From Halobacterium sp. CBA1132 (GTDB lineage: Archaea; Halobacteriota; Halobacteria; Halobacteriales; Halobacteriaceae), in contig NZ_BCMZ01000001.1 in NCBI RefSeq assembly GCF_001485535.1, positions 1,860,001 through 1,924,000 of the forward strand: a stretch of 64,000 nucleotides of DNA, written 5' to 3'. The position numbers and the translations under genes were made by a program. This document shows positions 37,542 to 47,520 of this stretch, in pieces. How positions within the stretch are numbered: the stretch's first letter is position 1; the number at the start of each line of letters is the position of its first letter. The notes beneath the pieces are model-generated. The model did not search any database, had not been told where the DNA came from, and saw nothing but the letters and a program-made list of their open reading frames with translations.

Positions 37542-38876
37542 CTACTCTCCGCTGGCGATGCGATCGGCGCACTCGTACCCGGCGACGATGCCGCCGTTCA
37601 GCGAGCGCTCGGGGTACTGGGCGCGCGAGGCCATCCCCGCGTAGTAGACGCCCTCGGCGACCTCGTCGTCGAGGTGGTACGGAATCACCATGTCGAGGTA
37701 GCCGCGCTCGTAGACGGGCGCCGTCCGGGGGTTGCGCGCGGTGGAAATCCAGTTGACGTGCGAGCGGTCGAACTCGGGGAACAGGTCCTCGATGCCGTCG
37801 AGCCAGTGCTCTTTGACCTCGTCGTCGCTCATCTGCCAGACGGGGTCCTCGGGGCTCTGAATGTACTTGGGGACGTACAAGATGTGTTCGCCGCCGTAGC
37901 GCTCCGGGGACACGAAGTTCGTGTGCTCGATGAGCGCGCCGAACGGCGCGTCGTCGGCGATGTTCAGCCAGTAGGTGTCGGTGAGCTGGCGGTCCATGCT
38001 GACGACAGAGCAGACCGTCCCCTGGAACGTAATCTCGCACTCGTAGCCCGTGAGCGATTCGAGGACGTTCGGCATCGCGGCGACGACGACAGCGTCGGCG
38101 TCCACCGTCTCGACGTTCGTGAAGCCGTCCTCGTCGGGGTCGCTGTGCTCGACGGTCACCGACTGGAGTTCGCCGTCCGTGGTGTCGACGTTCGTCACGC
38201 GCGCGTTCGTGTCGATGTGCTCGCGGCCGACGTCCTCGACGAGCGCGTCGTTCAGGCGGCCGAAGCCGCCGTCGAGGTAGCCCAGCGGCTCGCCGCGCAG
38301 CAGGTCGCGTTCCCCACGGAACTTGATGCGGCCGAGCAGCCACGCCGCGGAGACGTCCTCCATGCGCTCGCCGAACTTCGCTTCGAGGAGCGGCTCGAAG
38401 AACGTCTCGTAGACGTTCCGCGTGGTGTGCTCGATACAGAACTCCTTGACGGGGACGTCCTCGAAGTCTTCGAGGTCGTCGTACGTGTCGAACTTGGGGA
38501 TGCCACCGCGGACGTCGACATCGAGTGTGAGCATTCCGAGGCGGAATTTGTCGTAGATGCTCCAGTGGGGGAACGCGAGAATCTCCCACGGCTTGTCCAT
38601 AGGGTGGACGGTGCCGTCGACGTAGTAGGCGTTCTTCCCGATTGGCCACTCCAAGTCCTCGCGGAGGCCGAGGTGGTCCAGCAGGTCGACGATGGTCTCC
38701 TCGCTGGCCGAGAGGTGGTGGTAGAACGTCTCGATGGGGTCGCCGGCGGTCTCCGTGGTCGCGGCGAGGCCGCCGACCTGGTCGGCCGCCTCGAAGACGC
38801 GCACGTCGTGGCCGCGGCCCTGCAGGCGGCGCGCGGCCGCGAGGCCCGCGATGCCGCCCCCGACGATGGCAATCAT
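37542..38876 (-). CDS. FAD-dependent amine-oxidase/protoporphyrinogen-oxidase-like protein
   Basis: Flavoprotein of 444 aa with an N-terminal Rossmann FAD motif VGGGIAGLAAARRL (residues 5-18) and the matching GG motif VGGLAATTE near residue 38. The C-terminal FAD strand is VYYAGMASRAQYPERSLNGGIVAGYECADRI in segments. It resembles UDP-galactopyranose-mutase/PPOX-like haloarchaeal proteins often linked to surface polysaccharide or carotenoid chemistry; substrate not known. ATG 38874-38876. Convergent with the protease gene (13-nt gap). Confidence 0.88.
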   Translation of the reverse strand: MIAIVGGGIAGLAAARRLQGRGHDVRVFEAADQVGGLAATTETAGDPIETFYHHLSASEETIVDLLDHLGLREDLEWPIGKNAYYVDGTVHPMDKPWEILAFPHWSIYDKFRLGMLTLDVDVRGGIPKFDTYDDLEDFEDVPVKEFCIEHTTRNVYETFFEPLLEAKFGERMEDVSAAWLLGRIKFRGERDLLRGEPLGYLDGGFGRLNDALVEDVGREHIDTNARVTNVDTTDGELQSVTVEHSDPDEDGFTNVETVDADAVVVAAMPNVLESLTGYECEITFQGTVCSVVSMDRQLTDTYWLNIADDAPFGALIEHTNFVSPERYGGEHILYVPKYIQSPEDPVWQMSDDEVKEHWLDGIEDLFPEFDRSHVNWISTARNPRTAPVYERGYLDMVIPYHLDDEVAEGVYYAGMASRAQYPERSLNGGIVAGYECADRIASGE

Positions 38877-38953
38877 GCTCTCAGGTCGGGCGCGACTCCG
38901 GGTTAACGTTGTGGTCGCCGCCGGGTGGCGGAGTCCGCTACGCTTTTGCGAGG

Positions 38954-38971
38954 CCCCACGCAACGGTGGGG
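38954..38971 (+). promoter_or_regulatory. Inverted repeat immediately before thrB start
   Basis: ccccac and gtgggg (6-nt loop) end 1 nt before the thrB ATG. A TATA-like cttttg lies at 38942-38947, so the transcript probably begins within or just after this repeat. As DNA it could be an operator over the start site; as RNA it would hide the start codon if transcription begins upstream. Confidence 0.4.
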
Positions 38972-38972
38972 C

Positions 38973-39848
38973 ATGGTTACCGTCCGCGCGCCGGCAACGA
39001 GTGCGAACCTCGGCAGCGGCTTCGACGTGTTCGGGGTGGCGCTCGACCGACCTGCGGACGTCGTCCACGTCGAGCGCGCCGCCGAGACGACTATCGACGT
39101 GACCGGGATGGGTGCGGACTTCATCCCCGAGGAGCCGGCGGACAACACCGCCGGCGTCGTCGCCGAGGAACTCGGCGCACCCGCACACATCACCATCGAC
39201 AAGGGCGTCAGACCGTCCTCCGGACTGGGGTCGTCGGCCGCCAGCGCCGCGGGCGCCGCCGTCGCGCTCGCGGCGCTGTACGACCGCGACCTCAGCAAGC
39301 GCGAACTCGTCCGCGTCGCCGCGCAGGGCGAGGCCGCCGTCTCCGGCGACGCGCACGCGGACAACGTCGCGCCCGCCATCCTCGGCGGGTTCACGGTCGT
39401 CCGCGACGACGGCATCGAGCGCGTCGCCGCGGACCTCGCGTTGGTCGTCTGCCTCCCGGACATCGTCGTCTCCACGCGCGACGCCCGTGGCGTCGTCCCC
39501 GAAACCGCATCCATCGAAGACCTCGTCGACACCGTGGGGTCGGCGGCGACGCTCTCAATCGGGATGTGTCGCAACGACCCCGAGCGCGTCGGCCGCGGCC
39601 TCGAAGAACACCTCGTCACGCCCGCTCGTGCGGACCTCATCGACGGCTACCACACCGCTTGCGAGGCCGCTCGCGAGGCCGGCGCGACGGGCGTCACGGT
39701 CAGCGGCGCGGGGCCGGCGGTGCTCGCGGTCTGTCGCGACGACGACCAGCGCCGGGTCGCGAGCGCGCTCGTCGGGGGCTTCGAACGCGACGGCGTGGAC
39801 GCCACCGCGTACCGGTCGCGAGTGGGCGACGGAGCGACCATCCGCTGA
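38973..39848 (+). CDS. thrB: Homoserine kinase
   Basis: GHMP kinase of 291 aa making O-phospho-homoserine for threonine (and thus isoleucine) synthesis. ATP-binding PSSGLGSSAASAAGA (about residues 79-93), N-terminal VRAPATSANLGSGFD and the third motif GVTVSGAGPAVLAV (about 242-255) are intact. The ATG at 38973 gives MVTVRAP. Single gene, in front of the wtp operon but 113 nt away and unrelated. It supplies threonine, the precursor used by the isoleucine genes at 43-51 kb. Confidence 0.95.
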   Translation: MVTVRAPATSANLGSGFDVFGVALDRPADVVHVERAAETTIDVTGMGADFIPEEPADNTAGVVAEELGAPAHITIDKGVRPSSGLGSSAASAAGAAVALAALYDRDLSKRELVRVAAQGEAAVSGDAHADNVAPAILGGFTVVRDDGIERVAADLALVVCLPDIVVSTRDARGVVPETASIEDLVDTVGSAATLSIGMCRNDPERVGRGLEEHLVTPARADLIDGYHTACEAAREAGATGVTVSGAGPAVLAVCRDDDQRRVASALVGGFERDGVDATAYRSRVGDGATIR

Positions 39849-39961
39849 GCCGGTCGCACCCCTTCTCGGTCACGTTTCTGCGCGGAACGCGAGACACGTA
39901 ACCGCGAGTGGCTACGCTCGTCGAGCAACACTTTTGTGGGTTCAGTTCAACCGATGTATCC

Positions 39962-41032
39962 ATGCCAATACAACGACGGAAGTTCCTCGCGACGCTGGGA
40001 ACAGGTGCGGCCGCTGGCCTCGCAGGCTGTTCGGGTATTCTGGGAAGCGGCGACGGCAACGGCGACGAGACGACCGACGGCAGCGGCGGGGGTACCGCGA
40101 CCGGGACCGAGGGCGGGTCGGACCTCGCCGACTCGATGACCATCTTCCACGCGGGGAGTCTCGCGCCGCCGTTCTCCGCGGCGGAACCGGAGTTCGAGGA
40201 CGAGTACGGCGTCGACGTCACGCGCGAGGCGCAGGGGTCGGTGGCGTCCACGCAGAAGATCACCCAGCAGGGACGGTCCGCGGACGTTCTCGGCGTCTCG
40301 GACTTCCGACTCATCCGCGACCGCATCGTGCCCGACTTCGGCGACTGGTACGCCATCTTCACGACGAACTCGATGTCGATTCAGTACCGCGAGGACTCCC
40401 CGGGCGCCGACGAGATTTCGAAGGACAACTGGTGGGAAGTCCTCACGCGCGACGACGTCACCATCGGGCACTCCGACCCCGCCGTCGACCCCGGCGGCTA
40501 CCGCGCGGTGATGACCCAGCAGCTCGGCGCCGAGGAGTTCGAGGGCGAACGCCTCTACGACCAAGCCACCTACGAGGCGCTCCGCGAGAACTCCGTCGTG
40601 CCGACGGGCACCGAGACGAACCTCGAAGGCCAACTGGAGTCCGGCGAACTGGACTACGTCTTCTACTACCAGTCCATCTCCGCGACCTCCGGGCTCCCGT
40701 TCATCGACCTCCAGCCGGAAGTCGACCTCTCGCAGGCGACCAGCGAGTACGCCCAACACTACGCGAAAGCAGAAGTCGAGACCGGCTCCGGGACGTTCAC
40801 CGGTGCGCCCATCGCGTACGGGCTCACCGTACCGAGCGTCGCCGAATCGCCCGGCCGCGGCGCGCAGTGGGTCGAGTACTTCGCTACCGAACCCGGCCGC
40901 ACCATCCTCGAAGAGCAGGGGCTGGTACCGGTCGACCCCGTCGTGGTTCCGGCGTCCAGCGAGGACGCCGTCCCGGACCGCGTGATGGACGTCGCCAGCG
41001 CGCAGGAGAACCTCGGTCCGCTCCAGCTGTAG
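39962..41032 (+). CDS. wtpA: Tungstate/molybdate ABC transporter substrate-binding lipoprotein
   Basis: Oxyanion-binding protein of 356 aa. The N-terminus is a Tat lipoprotein signal (QRRKFLATLGTG, lipobox LAGC), then a Gly/Thr/Asp linker. The core begins with the WtpA pattern IFHAGSLAPPFSAAE (about residue 61), then GSVASTQKITQQGRSADVLGVSD, which form the oxyanion site. It is followed by permease and ATPase genes. It supports molybdopterin/tungstopterin enzymes together with moaB elsewhere in the window. TATA-like cttttg lies 26-31 nt upstream of the ATG at 39962. Confidence 0.93.
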   Translation: MPIQRRKFLATLGTGAAAGLAGCSGILGSGDGNGDETTDGSGGGTATGTEGGSDLADSMTIFHAGSLAPPFSAAEPEFEDEYGVDVTREAQGSVASTQKITQQGRSADVLGVSDFRLIRDRIVPDFGDWYAIFTTNSMSIQYREDSPGADEISKDNWWEVLTRDDVTIGHSDPAVDPGGYRAVMTQQLGAEEFEGERLYDQATYEALRENSVVPTGTETNLEGQLESGELDYVFYYQSISATSGLPFIDLQPEVDLSQATSEYAQHYAKAEVETGSGTFTGAPIAYGLTVPSVAESPGRGAQWVEYFATEPGRTILEEQGLVPVDPVVVPASSEDAVPDRVMDVASAQENLGPLQL

Positions 41033-41082
41033 CCGCCGCTACCACCCGAGTTAACTAATGCACCCACTCACGAGTAGCCAGC

Positions 41083-42060
41083 ATGAGTACCGGGTCTGAG
41101 ACGAGTCGCGGCCTCGACCGGCTCGGTCGCGCGCCGCTGGTCGCGGGGTTCCTCGCCGTCCAAGCGGCCGTGTTCGCGGCCGCGTACGCCTTCGACCGAC
41201 CGACGCTGTACGCGTACTTCGTCGTCGGCAGCACGGCCGTCACCGCGTACGCGCTGACTCGCGACTCGTTCGCGGTCGCCACCGCGACCGCCGGCAGCAT
41301 CCTGCTCGTCGCCCTCGGACTCCCCGTCTCCCTGTTCGTCGCGCGCCAACAGCCCGGCCTCGTCGTCGAGAAAGCACTCGACCCCGACGTCCACCGCGTG
41401 CTGTATCTGGGCGTCTACGGCCCGTTGCTGGCTGCGGTGTTCAGTCTCGCGTTCGGCGTCCCGCTGGCGCACCTGCTGGCGGAAGGCTTCCCCGGGCAGC
41501 CGCTCGTGGAGAGCCTCGTCGACCTCCCGCTGGTCGTCCCGCACAGCGTCGCGGGCATCATCATCCTCTTCGGCTTCGGGCAGGACGGGGCCTTCCCCGG
41601 GCTCTCGGTGCTCGGCACGATGACCGGGATGGTGTTGGCGATGACGTTCGTCTCCGCGCCGTACGCCGTCAACGCGACCCGGGAAGCGTTCGAAGCCATC
41701 GACGACCGACTGGAGTACGCCGCCCAGGTTCACGGCGCGAACCGCTTCCAGACGTTCCGGCGGGTCACCGGCCCGCTGGCCGCCCGCGGCATGATAACCG
41801 GTGGACTCCTCGCGTGGGCGCGGGCCGTCTCCGAGTTCGGCGCGGTCGCCGTCGTCGCCTACAGCGTTGAGTTCTTCTACCTCCCGGCCGGCGAGCGCGT
41901 GACCGCCCAGCACGCGCCCGTGTTCGTCTACAACACCTACCTGCAGGGCGGCCTCGAAGAGAGCGGCGCGGTCGCGTTCCTGCTGTTGGCGGTCTCGGCG
42001 GTCGTCTTCCTGATTCTGCGGTACCTGACTGACGACTCCGCAGCGGGGGGGATGCCCTAA
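41083..42060 (+). CDS. wtpB: Tungstate/molybdate ABC transporter permease
   Basis: Membrane permease of 325 aa with the binding-protein-dependent transport domain, about seven to eight hydrophobic segments and the EAA loop EAFEAIDDRLEYAAQVHGANRFQTFRRVTGPL in parts (about residues 205-236). The N-terminal ~100 residues carry two or three extra hydrophobic segments compared with bacterial ModB. It starts 50 nt after wtpA, and its stop overlaps the wtpC start by 1 nt (TAATG). Confidence 0.93.
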   Translation: MSTGSETSRGLDRLGRAPLVAGFLAVQAAVFAAAYAFDRPTLYAYFVVGSTAVTAYALTRDSFAVATATAGSILLVALGLPVSLFVARQQPGLVVEKALDPDVHRVLYLGVYGPLLAAVFSLAFGVPLAHLLAEGFPGQPLVESLVDLPLVVPHSVAGIIILFGFGQDGAFPGLSVLGTMTGMVLAMTFVSAPYAVNATREAFEAIDDRLEYAAQVHGANRFQTFRRVTGPLAARGMITGGLLAWARAVSEFGAVAVVAYSVEFFYLPAGERVTAQHAPVFVYNTYLQGGLEESGAVAFLLLAVSAVVFLILRYLTDDSAAGGMP

Positions 42061-43115
42061 TGGGGCTGTCCGCCGACATCACCGCGACGTTCGCGGCCGA
42101 CGGCGCGGAGCCGTTCACGGTCGACGCCGACGTCGACGTCGAGACCGGCGAGACGGTGGTCGTCCTCGGTCCGAGTGGCAGCGGGAAAACGCTGCTGTTG
42201 GAGACGGTCGCGGGGTTCCACGCACACGACGGCCGGGTGAGCCTCGACGGCGAGCAGATTCAGGACCGCGCGCCGCAGGACCGCGGGTTCGGGTTCGTGT
42301 TCCAGGACTACGCGCTGTTCCCCCACCGGACCGTCCGCGAGAACGTCGCGTTCGGCCAGCGGTACAGCGACCGCCCCGTGGCCGACCGCAGTAACGCAGA
42401 ATCAGCAACCGAGGAGGGAACGGAGAACCCCGAACCGGCGGCCGAAGACGGAGCGAACGCCCCGCTCCCGAACCCCGACGACCTCCTCGACTCGATGGGC
42501 GTCGGCGACCTCTCGGAGCGCTCGCCGCCGACGCTCTCCGGCGGCGAGAAGCAACGCGTCGCGCTCGCGCGCTCGCTGGCCGTCGACCCCGAAGTCCTCC
42601 TGCTGGACGAACCGCTGGCCGCGCTCGACGTGCCGACGCGCCAGTCGCTGCGAGACGACCTCGCGGACGTTCTCGCGGACGTGACTGCCGTCTACGTCAC
42701 CCACGACCGGACGACCGCGCGAGCGCTCGCCGACCGCATCGTCGTGATGAACGATGGCGAAGTCGTCCAGACCGGCACGCCAGCGGACGTGTTCGAGCAG
42801 CCAGCATCGCCGCTGGTCGCGGCCTTCACCGGCGCGAACGTCATTCCCGTGACTGCTGTCCCCTCGCTTGCCAGCGGTCTCGACGGCGCCAGCGAGGACA
42901 ACCACGTCGCGTTCCGCCCCGAACACGTCGAACTCCACGAGGACGCCACGGTTGGACTCCGCGCTACTGTCGAGCGCGTCGTCCGCGAGGACGCCACCTA
43001 CCGCGTGACGCTGTCGCTTGACGACGCGACCGTCGAGGCGTTCACCGACGCACCCCCGGCGGTCGGCGACGAGGTCGGTGTCGACGTGCCGGCCGAGCAC
43101 CGCCACCGCTGCTAG
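42060..43115 (+). CDS. wtpC: Tungstate/molybdate ABC transporter ATP-binding protein
   Basis: ATPase of the Wtp importer, 351 aa: Walker A GPSGSGKT (about residues 38-45), Q-loop FQDYALFP, signature LSGGEKQRV, Walker B VLLLDEPLAALD and switch His in VTHDRTT. Between the Q-loop and the signature sits an unusual acidic insert of about 35 residues (after SDRPVADRSNAESAT), absent from bacterial ModC. The C-terminus is a TOBE domain (residues about 262-345). It ends 110 nt before the convergent leuB. Confidence 0.93.
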   Translation: MGLSADITATFAADGAEPFTVDADVDVETGETVVVLGPSGSGKTLLLETVAGFHAHDGRVSLDGEQIQDRAPQDRGFGFVFQDYALFPHRTVRENVAFGQRYSDRPVADRSNAESATEEGTENPEPAAEDGANAPLPNPDDLLDSMGVGDLSERSPPTLSGGEKQRVALARSLAVDPEVLLLDEPLAALDVPTRQSLRDDLADVLADVTAVYVTHDRTTARALADRIVVMNDGEVVQTGTPADVFEQPASPLVAAFTGANVIPVTAVPSLASGLDGASEDNHVAFRPEHVELHEDATVGLRATVERVVREDATYRVTLSLDDATVEAFTDAPPAVGDEVGVDVPAEHRHRC

Positions 43116-43225
43116 GCGGGGACCCGGTGCCTCCTCTTCGGCGGTGTTCGCGTTCCAAATGGCTCGGCAGTCGTCACTCTGGGAGACGTCGTGTGCGAGA
43201 AGTCGAAGACCGCGGTCGCGGGCGC

Positions 43226-44215
43226 TTACAGGCGGTCGAGAATCGCGTCGCCGACCTGCTCGGTGGTGGCGTCACCGCCGAGGTCGGGCGTTCGCGGGCC
43301 GTCCGCGAGCACGCCCTCCACGGCGTCGCGGACGCGCTGGCCGTCCTCGTCGTAGCCGAGGAACTCCAGCAGCATCGCCGCCGACAGCACGGTCGCGCCG
43401 GGGTTGGCGACGCCCTCGCCCGCGATGTCCGGCGCGGTGCCGTGGACGGGCTCGAAGAGGCCGCGCTCCTCGCCGACGTTCGCCGACGGCAGCAGACCGA
43501 GGCCGCCGACGAGGCCGGCCGCGAGGTCCGAGAGCACGTCGCCCGCGAGGTTCGGACAGACGACCACGTCGTAGTCGTCGGGGTACAGCGGCAGGCGCGT
43601 CGCGAACGCGTCCATCAGTTCCTCGTCGGTCTCGACGCCGTGCTCGGCGGCGGTGGAGACGACGGCGTCGCGGAAGCGACCGTCCGTCTTCCGCATCACG
43701 TTCGCCTTGTGGGCGACCGTGAATCCCTCGGTGCCCTCGGGGCCGCGGCCCGCCTCGACGAACTCGCAGGCGAACTCCGCGAGCCGTCGGGACGCCGACG
43801 ACGTGACGACGCGCGTGAGCGTCGAGAGGTCGTCGCTGAGGTCGTCCTCGTGGCCCGCGTAGACGCCCTCCGTGTTCTCCCGGAGGAACACCACGTCAGT
43901 CTCCGGGCGGAGCGCATCCACGCCTGGGTACGCGCGAGCGGGACGGATGTTCACGAACGACTCGACCGCGGAGCGCAGCGGCAGGATGACGTCCGCGGCG
44001 GTCTCGCCGGCCGCGCCGAACAGCGTCGCGTCCGCGGCCTCGACCGCTTCGCGGGTCTCCGCCGGCAGCGGCGTGCCGGTCTCGGCTTTCACCGCGTCGC
44101 CGGCGTCGGCGTGGACGAACTCGAAGTCACCGACTGCGTCGAGGACGTCCACCGCGACTGGGACGACCTCCTGACCGATGCCGTCGCCGGGGATGACCGC
44201 GATCTCCTCAGACAT
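43226..44215 (-). CDS. leuB: 3-isopropylmalate dehydrogenase
   Basis: Oxidatively decarboxylates 3-isopropylmalate to 2-ketoisocaproate; 329 aa. Visible motifs: start [28 protein letters not shown], the Lys/Asp catalytic region [15 protein letters not shown] and [24 protein letters not shown] 44213-44215 fits the family start; it overlaps leuD by 8 nt. Last gene of the ilvB-leuB operon. A related homoisocitrate or methylmalate function cannot be excluded, but the operon favours LeuB. Confidence 0.95.
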   Translation of the reverse strand: MSEEIAVIPGDGIGQEVVPVAVDVLDAVGDFEFVHADAGDAVKAETGTPLPAETREAVEAADATLFGAAGETAADVILPLRSAVESFVNIRPARAYPGVDALRPETDVVFLRENTEGVYAGHEDDLSDDLSTLTRVVTSSASRRLAEFACEFVEAGRGPEGTEGFTVAHKANVMRKTDGRFRDAVVSTAAEHGVETDEELMDAFATRLPLYPDDYDVVVCPNLAGDVLSDLAAGLVGGLGLLPSANVGEERGLFEPVHGTAPDIAGEGVANPGATVLSAAMLLEFLGYDEDGQRVRDAVEGVLADGPRTPDLGGDATTEQVGDAILDRL

Positions 44216-44828
44216 TCGTGTAGGGGAGGCTCTCGGCTGTTTCACGCACGGTGTCGGCGTTCGCCCCCATCAGCGCGGTCGTGTCCCAGACGCCGTCGAC
44301 GAGCGCGCGCCGCTGCGCGTCGTCGACTTCCGCGTCGATGGTCGTGTCGCCGTACCGGACTTCCTCGTTCACCACGTCCACGTCGATTTCCTCGTCGGGG
44401 TTGGCATCGATGTAGTCCTGCAGGGCTTCGATGTCCTCCTGCGAGGCCGTGACCGTGGGGATGCCGAGCGCGAGGCAGTTCCCCGCGAAAATCTCGGCGA
44501 ACGACTCGCCGACGATGGCGTCGATGCCCCACCGCATCAGCGCCTGCGGCGCGTGCTCGCGGGAGGAGCCACAGCCGAAGTTCGAGTTCACAGCCAGCAC
44601 TGACGCGCCCTGGAAGTGGTCCTCGTTGAACGGGTGCTCCTTGGGGTTGTCGTCGTCGTCGAATCGCACGTCGAAGAACGCGAACTCGCCGAGGCCGTCG
44701 AACGTGACGACCTTCATGAACCGCGCGGGGATAATCTGGTCCGTGTCGATGTCGTTCCCGCGTACGGGAACAGCCGTCCCCGAGACGCGCTCGACGGTCT
44801 CCGCGGGTCCGGATTCGGTGTCGCTCAT
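44208..44828 (-). CDS. leuD: 3-isopropylmalate dehydratase small subunit
   Basis: Swivel-domain subunit of isopropylmalate isomerase, 206 aa. Conserved patterns: [14 protein letters not shown] (about residues 24-37) and [15 protein letters not shown] (about 83-97). It partners LeuC. Its start overlaps leuC by 4 nt and its end overlaps leuB by 8 nt. Confidence 0.96.
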   Translation of the reverse strand: MSDTESGPAETVERVSGTAVPVRGNDIDTDQIIPARFMKVVTFDGLGEFAFFDVRFDDDDNPKEHPFNEDHFQGASVLAVNSNFGCGSSREHAPQALMRWGIDAIVGESFAEIFAGNCLALGIPTVTASQEDIEALQDYIDANPDEEIDVDVVNEEVRYGDTTIDAEVDDAQRRALVDGVWDTTALMGANADTVRETAESLPYTNV

Positions 44829-46249
44829 GCGCGCACCTCCTCGAAGCGCTCCAGTTCACGCACGTCCGTGACCTCGCCGGTAATCGCCGCGGCGGCGACC
44901 ATCGGCGGACTCATCAGGACGGTGCGGCCGTCCTTCGAGCCCTGTCGGCCGACGAAGTTCCGGTTCGACGAGGAGGCACAGCGCTCGTCGCCGACGAGCT
45001 GGTCCTCGTTCATGCCGAGACACATCGAACAGCCGGCGCCGCGCCAGTCGAAGCCGGCGTCCTCGAACACCTCGTCGAGGCCCTCGGCTTCGGCGGCGGC
45101 TTTGACGCGCTGGCTGCCCGGCACGACCATCGCGCGCACGGAGTCGTGGACCTCGTGGCCCTTCACGACCTCGGCGGCCTCCCGGAGGTCCGGCAGGCGC
45201 GCGTTCGTACAACTGCCGAGGAACGCGACGTCGACGGGGTAGCCCGCCATCGTGTCGCCGGGCTGGACGTCCATGTGTTCCTGCGCGGCGCGAGCGCTGT
45301 CTTCCTTGTCTGCGGGCAGGTCCTCGGGCGCGGGAATCTCCTCGGAGATGCCGATACCCTGTCCGGGCGTCGTCCCCCACGTGACCGTGGGTTCGAGCGC
45401 GTCGCCGTCGATTTCCACGACGTCGTCGTACTCGGCGTCGGCGTCCGACGCGATGGACTCCCAGTACGCCTTCAGCTCCTCGAACTCCTCGTCGTCCGGG
45501 ACGCGGTCGCGGCCCTTCAGGTACTCGTAGGTGGTCTCGTCGGGGTTGACGTAGCCCGCGCGAGCGCCGCCCTCGATGGACATGTTGCAGATGCTCATGC
45601 GGCCGGCCATGTCCATGTCCTCGATGGCCTCGCCGCCGTACTCGTAGACGTAGCCGACGCCGCCGTCGGTGCCGAGCTTCCGGATGACCTGGAGGATGAC
45701 GTCCTTCGGGGTCACGCCGTCGTCGAGTTCGCCGGTGACCTCGATGCGGCGCACCTTCTGTTTCTCCATGGCGACACAGCCGGTCGCCAGCACGTCCCGA
45801 ATCTGGGAGGTGCCGATGCCGAACGCGAGCGCGCCGAACGCGCCGTGCGTCGCCGTGTGGGAGTCCCCGCAGACGATGGTCATCCCGGGCTGAGTGAGTC
45901 CCTGCTCCGGGCCGACCACGTGGACGATGCCCTGCCGGCCCGTCGTCGGGTCCGCGAACTCGATGTTCGCGGCGCGCACGTTCTCCTCCAGTTCGCTCAT
46001 CATCTGCTCGGCCGCGTCGTCGCTGTACGGCCGCGACTGGTCGGCTGTCGGGACGATGTGGTCGACGGTGGCGTACGTGCGCTCGGGGTACGCGACATCG
46101 AGGTCGCGCTCTTTCAGCATCCCGAACGCCTGCGGGCTCGTCACCTCGTGGATGAGGTGGAGGCCGACGAACAGTTGCGTCTGTCCCGTCGGAAGCTCGG
46201 TTACCGTGTGCCGGTCCCAGACCTTGTCGTACAGTGTCCCCTCACTCAT
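44825..46249 (-). CDS. leuC: 3-isopropylmalate dehydratase large subunit
   Basis: Aconitase-superfamily [4Fe-4S] subunit, 474 aa, converting 2- to 3-isopropylmalate with LeuD. Cluster cysteines: Cys in LGSCTNARL (about residue 350) and the pair GCSMCLG (about 410-416). The start [16 protein letters not shown] and [12 protein letters not shown] (about 132-143) are standard. It overlaps the preceding small gene by 8 nt and leuD by 4 nt. Confidence 0.97.
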   Translation of the reverse strand: MSEGTLYDKVWDRHTVTELPTGQTQLFVGLHLIHEVTSPQAFGMLKERDLDVAYPERTYATVDHIVPTADQSRPYSDDAAEQMMSELEENVRAANIEFADPTTGRQGIVHVVGPEQGLTQPGMTIVCGDSHTATHGAFGALAFGIGTSQIRDVLATGCVAMEKQKVRRIEVTGELDDGVTPKDVILQVIRKLGTDGGVGYVYEYGGEAIEDMDMAGRMSICNMSIEGGARAGYVNPDETTYEYLKGRDRVPDDEEFEELKAYWESIASDADAEYDDVVEIDGDALEPTVTWGTTPGQGIGISEEIPAPEDLPADKEDSARAAQEHMDVQPGDTMAGYPVDVAFLGSCTNARLPDLREAAEVVKGHEVHDSVRAMVVPGSQRVKAAAEAEGLDEVFEDAGFDWRGAGCSMCLGMNEDQLVGDERCASSSNRNFVGRQGSKDGRTVLMSPPMVAAAAITGEVTDVRELERFEEVRA

Positions 46250-46472
46250 CGTCGTCCTCGTCAGCTACGGGTTCGCCGCCGCGCTCCCAGACCGAGTTTG
46301 CGCTGTCGTCCTCGGTCGGGGGCGTCTGGTCGACGTCCTTCATCGTCTGTCCTTCGGCCGCACGCTTACCCCCGTCGGCGGCGACCACAGGCCCACGTCG
46401 GAACACGGAGCCGACGCCGTCGGGCGCGTCGGGGTTGCGCTGGCTGACGTCCGCGAGCGTCTGCTCAGTCAT
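46242..46472 (-). CDS. Small acidic protein coupled between ilvC and leuC
   Basis: Predicted protein of 76 aa. It starts [19 protein letters not shown] and is disordered and acidic throughout, ending in a run of D/E, with no motif. It is believed real because it fills exactly the space between ilvC and leuC with 8-nt overlaps at both ends, like the other junctions of this operon, and keeps the frame and codon bias. I recall a similar small gene at this position in other haloarchaea. A role as a pathway accessory peptide is only a guess. Confidence 0.7.
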   Translation of the reverse strand: MTEQTLADVSQRNPDAPDGVGSVFRRGPVVAADGGKRAAEGQTMKDVDQTPPTEDDSANSVWERGGEPVADEDDDE

Positions 46473-47520
46473 CCGCGGACACCTCCGCTTCTTGGGTGCT
46501 CTCGTCTTCGTCGTCGGCCCACGCGAACAGTCCGCGAAGGCGCTCGCCGACGTCCTCGATGTCGTGGTTCTGCTCGGCCTGACGGCGCTGGCGGTAGGAC
46601 GGCCGGCCCGCCTGATTCTCCGCAATCCACTCGCGAGCGAACTCGCCGTTCTGCACCTCTTCGAGGACCTCCTCCATGTTCTCCCGGACGTCGTCGTCGA
46701 CGATTTCGTCGCCGCGAGTCAGCCCGCCGTACTCGGCGGTGTCAGAGACCGAATCCCACATCTCGGTGTTGCCGCCCTCGTACATCAGATCGACGATGAG
46801 TTTGAGCTCGTTCAGCACCTCGAAGTACGCCATCTCGGGGCTGTAGCCGTTGTCGACGAGCGTCTCGTAGCCGTGCTTGACGAGGCTGGTGACGCCGCCG
46901 CAGAGGACGGCCTGCTCGCCGAACAGGTCGGACTCGGTCTCCTCCTGGAACGACGTTTCGAGGACGCCGGCGCGAGTGCAGCCGATGCCGTCGGCGTACG
47001 CCAGCGCTTCGTCGCGAGCGTCGCCGGTGGCGTCCTGGTAGACCGCCAGCAGCGCGGGCGTGCCCTCGTCGGCCTCGTAGTTCCGGCGCACGAGGTGGCC
47101 GGGGGACTTCGGCGCGATCATCGTCACGTCGACGTCCGCCGGCGGCTCAATTTGGCCGTAGTGGATGTTGAACCCGTGTGCGAACTGGAGCGTGTCGCCG
47201 GCCTCCAGTTCCGGCTCGATGGTCTCGAACACGGACGGCTGCACGGTGTCGGGGACGAGCACGACGACGACATCTCCCTCCCGAGCGGCCTGCTTCGGGG
47301 TCTCGACGCGCAATCCGTCGGCTTCCGCCGCCGACCGCGACGAGGAACTCTTTCGGAGGCCGACGACCACGTCGACCCCGCTGTCGTCGAGGTTCTGGGC
47401 GTGGGCGTGGCCCTGACTGCCGTACCCGAGTACGGCGACGGTCTTGTCGTCGATATAGTCGCGGTCGACATCCGATTCGCGGTACACTGGCTGCGTGAAG
47501 TCTGCGTCTTCTGCTGTCAT
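46465..47520 (-). CDS. ilvC: Ketol-acid reductoisomerase
   Basis: Class I KARI of 351 aa, acting in valine, isoleucine and leucine synthesis. Rossmann motif [13 protein letters not shown] (about residues 33-45), the cofactor loop [12 protein letters not shown] (Ser/Arg rich, pointing to NADPH) and the C-terminal helical domain with [33 protein letters not shown] in segments (Mg-binding acids). The last 25 residues are an acidic tail. It overlaps ilvN by 4 nt. Confidence 0.97.
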   Translation of the reverse strand: MTAEDADFTQPVYRESDVDRDYIDDKTVAVLGYGSQGHAHAQNLDDSGVDVVVGLRKSSSSRSAAEADGLRVETPKQAAREGDVVVVLVPDTVQPSVFETIEPELEAGDTLQFAHGFNIHYGQIEPPADVDVTMIAPKSPGHLVRRNYEADEGTPALLAVYQDATGDARDEALAYADGIGCTRAGVLETSFQEETESDLFGEQAVLCGGVTSLVKHGYETLVDNGYSPEMAYFEVLNELKLIVDLMYEGGNTEMWDSVSDTAEYGGLTRGDEIVDDDVRENMEEVLEEVQNGEFAREWIAENQAGRPSYRQRRQAEQNHDIEDVGERLRGLFAWADDEDESTQEAEVSADD

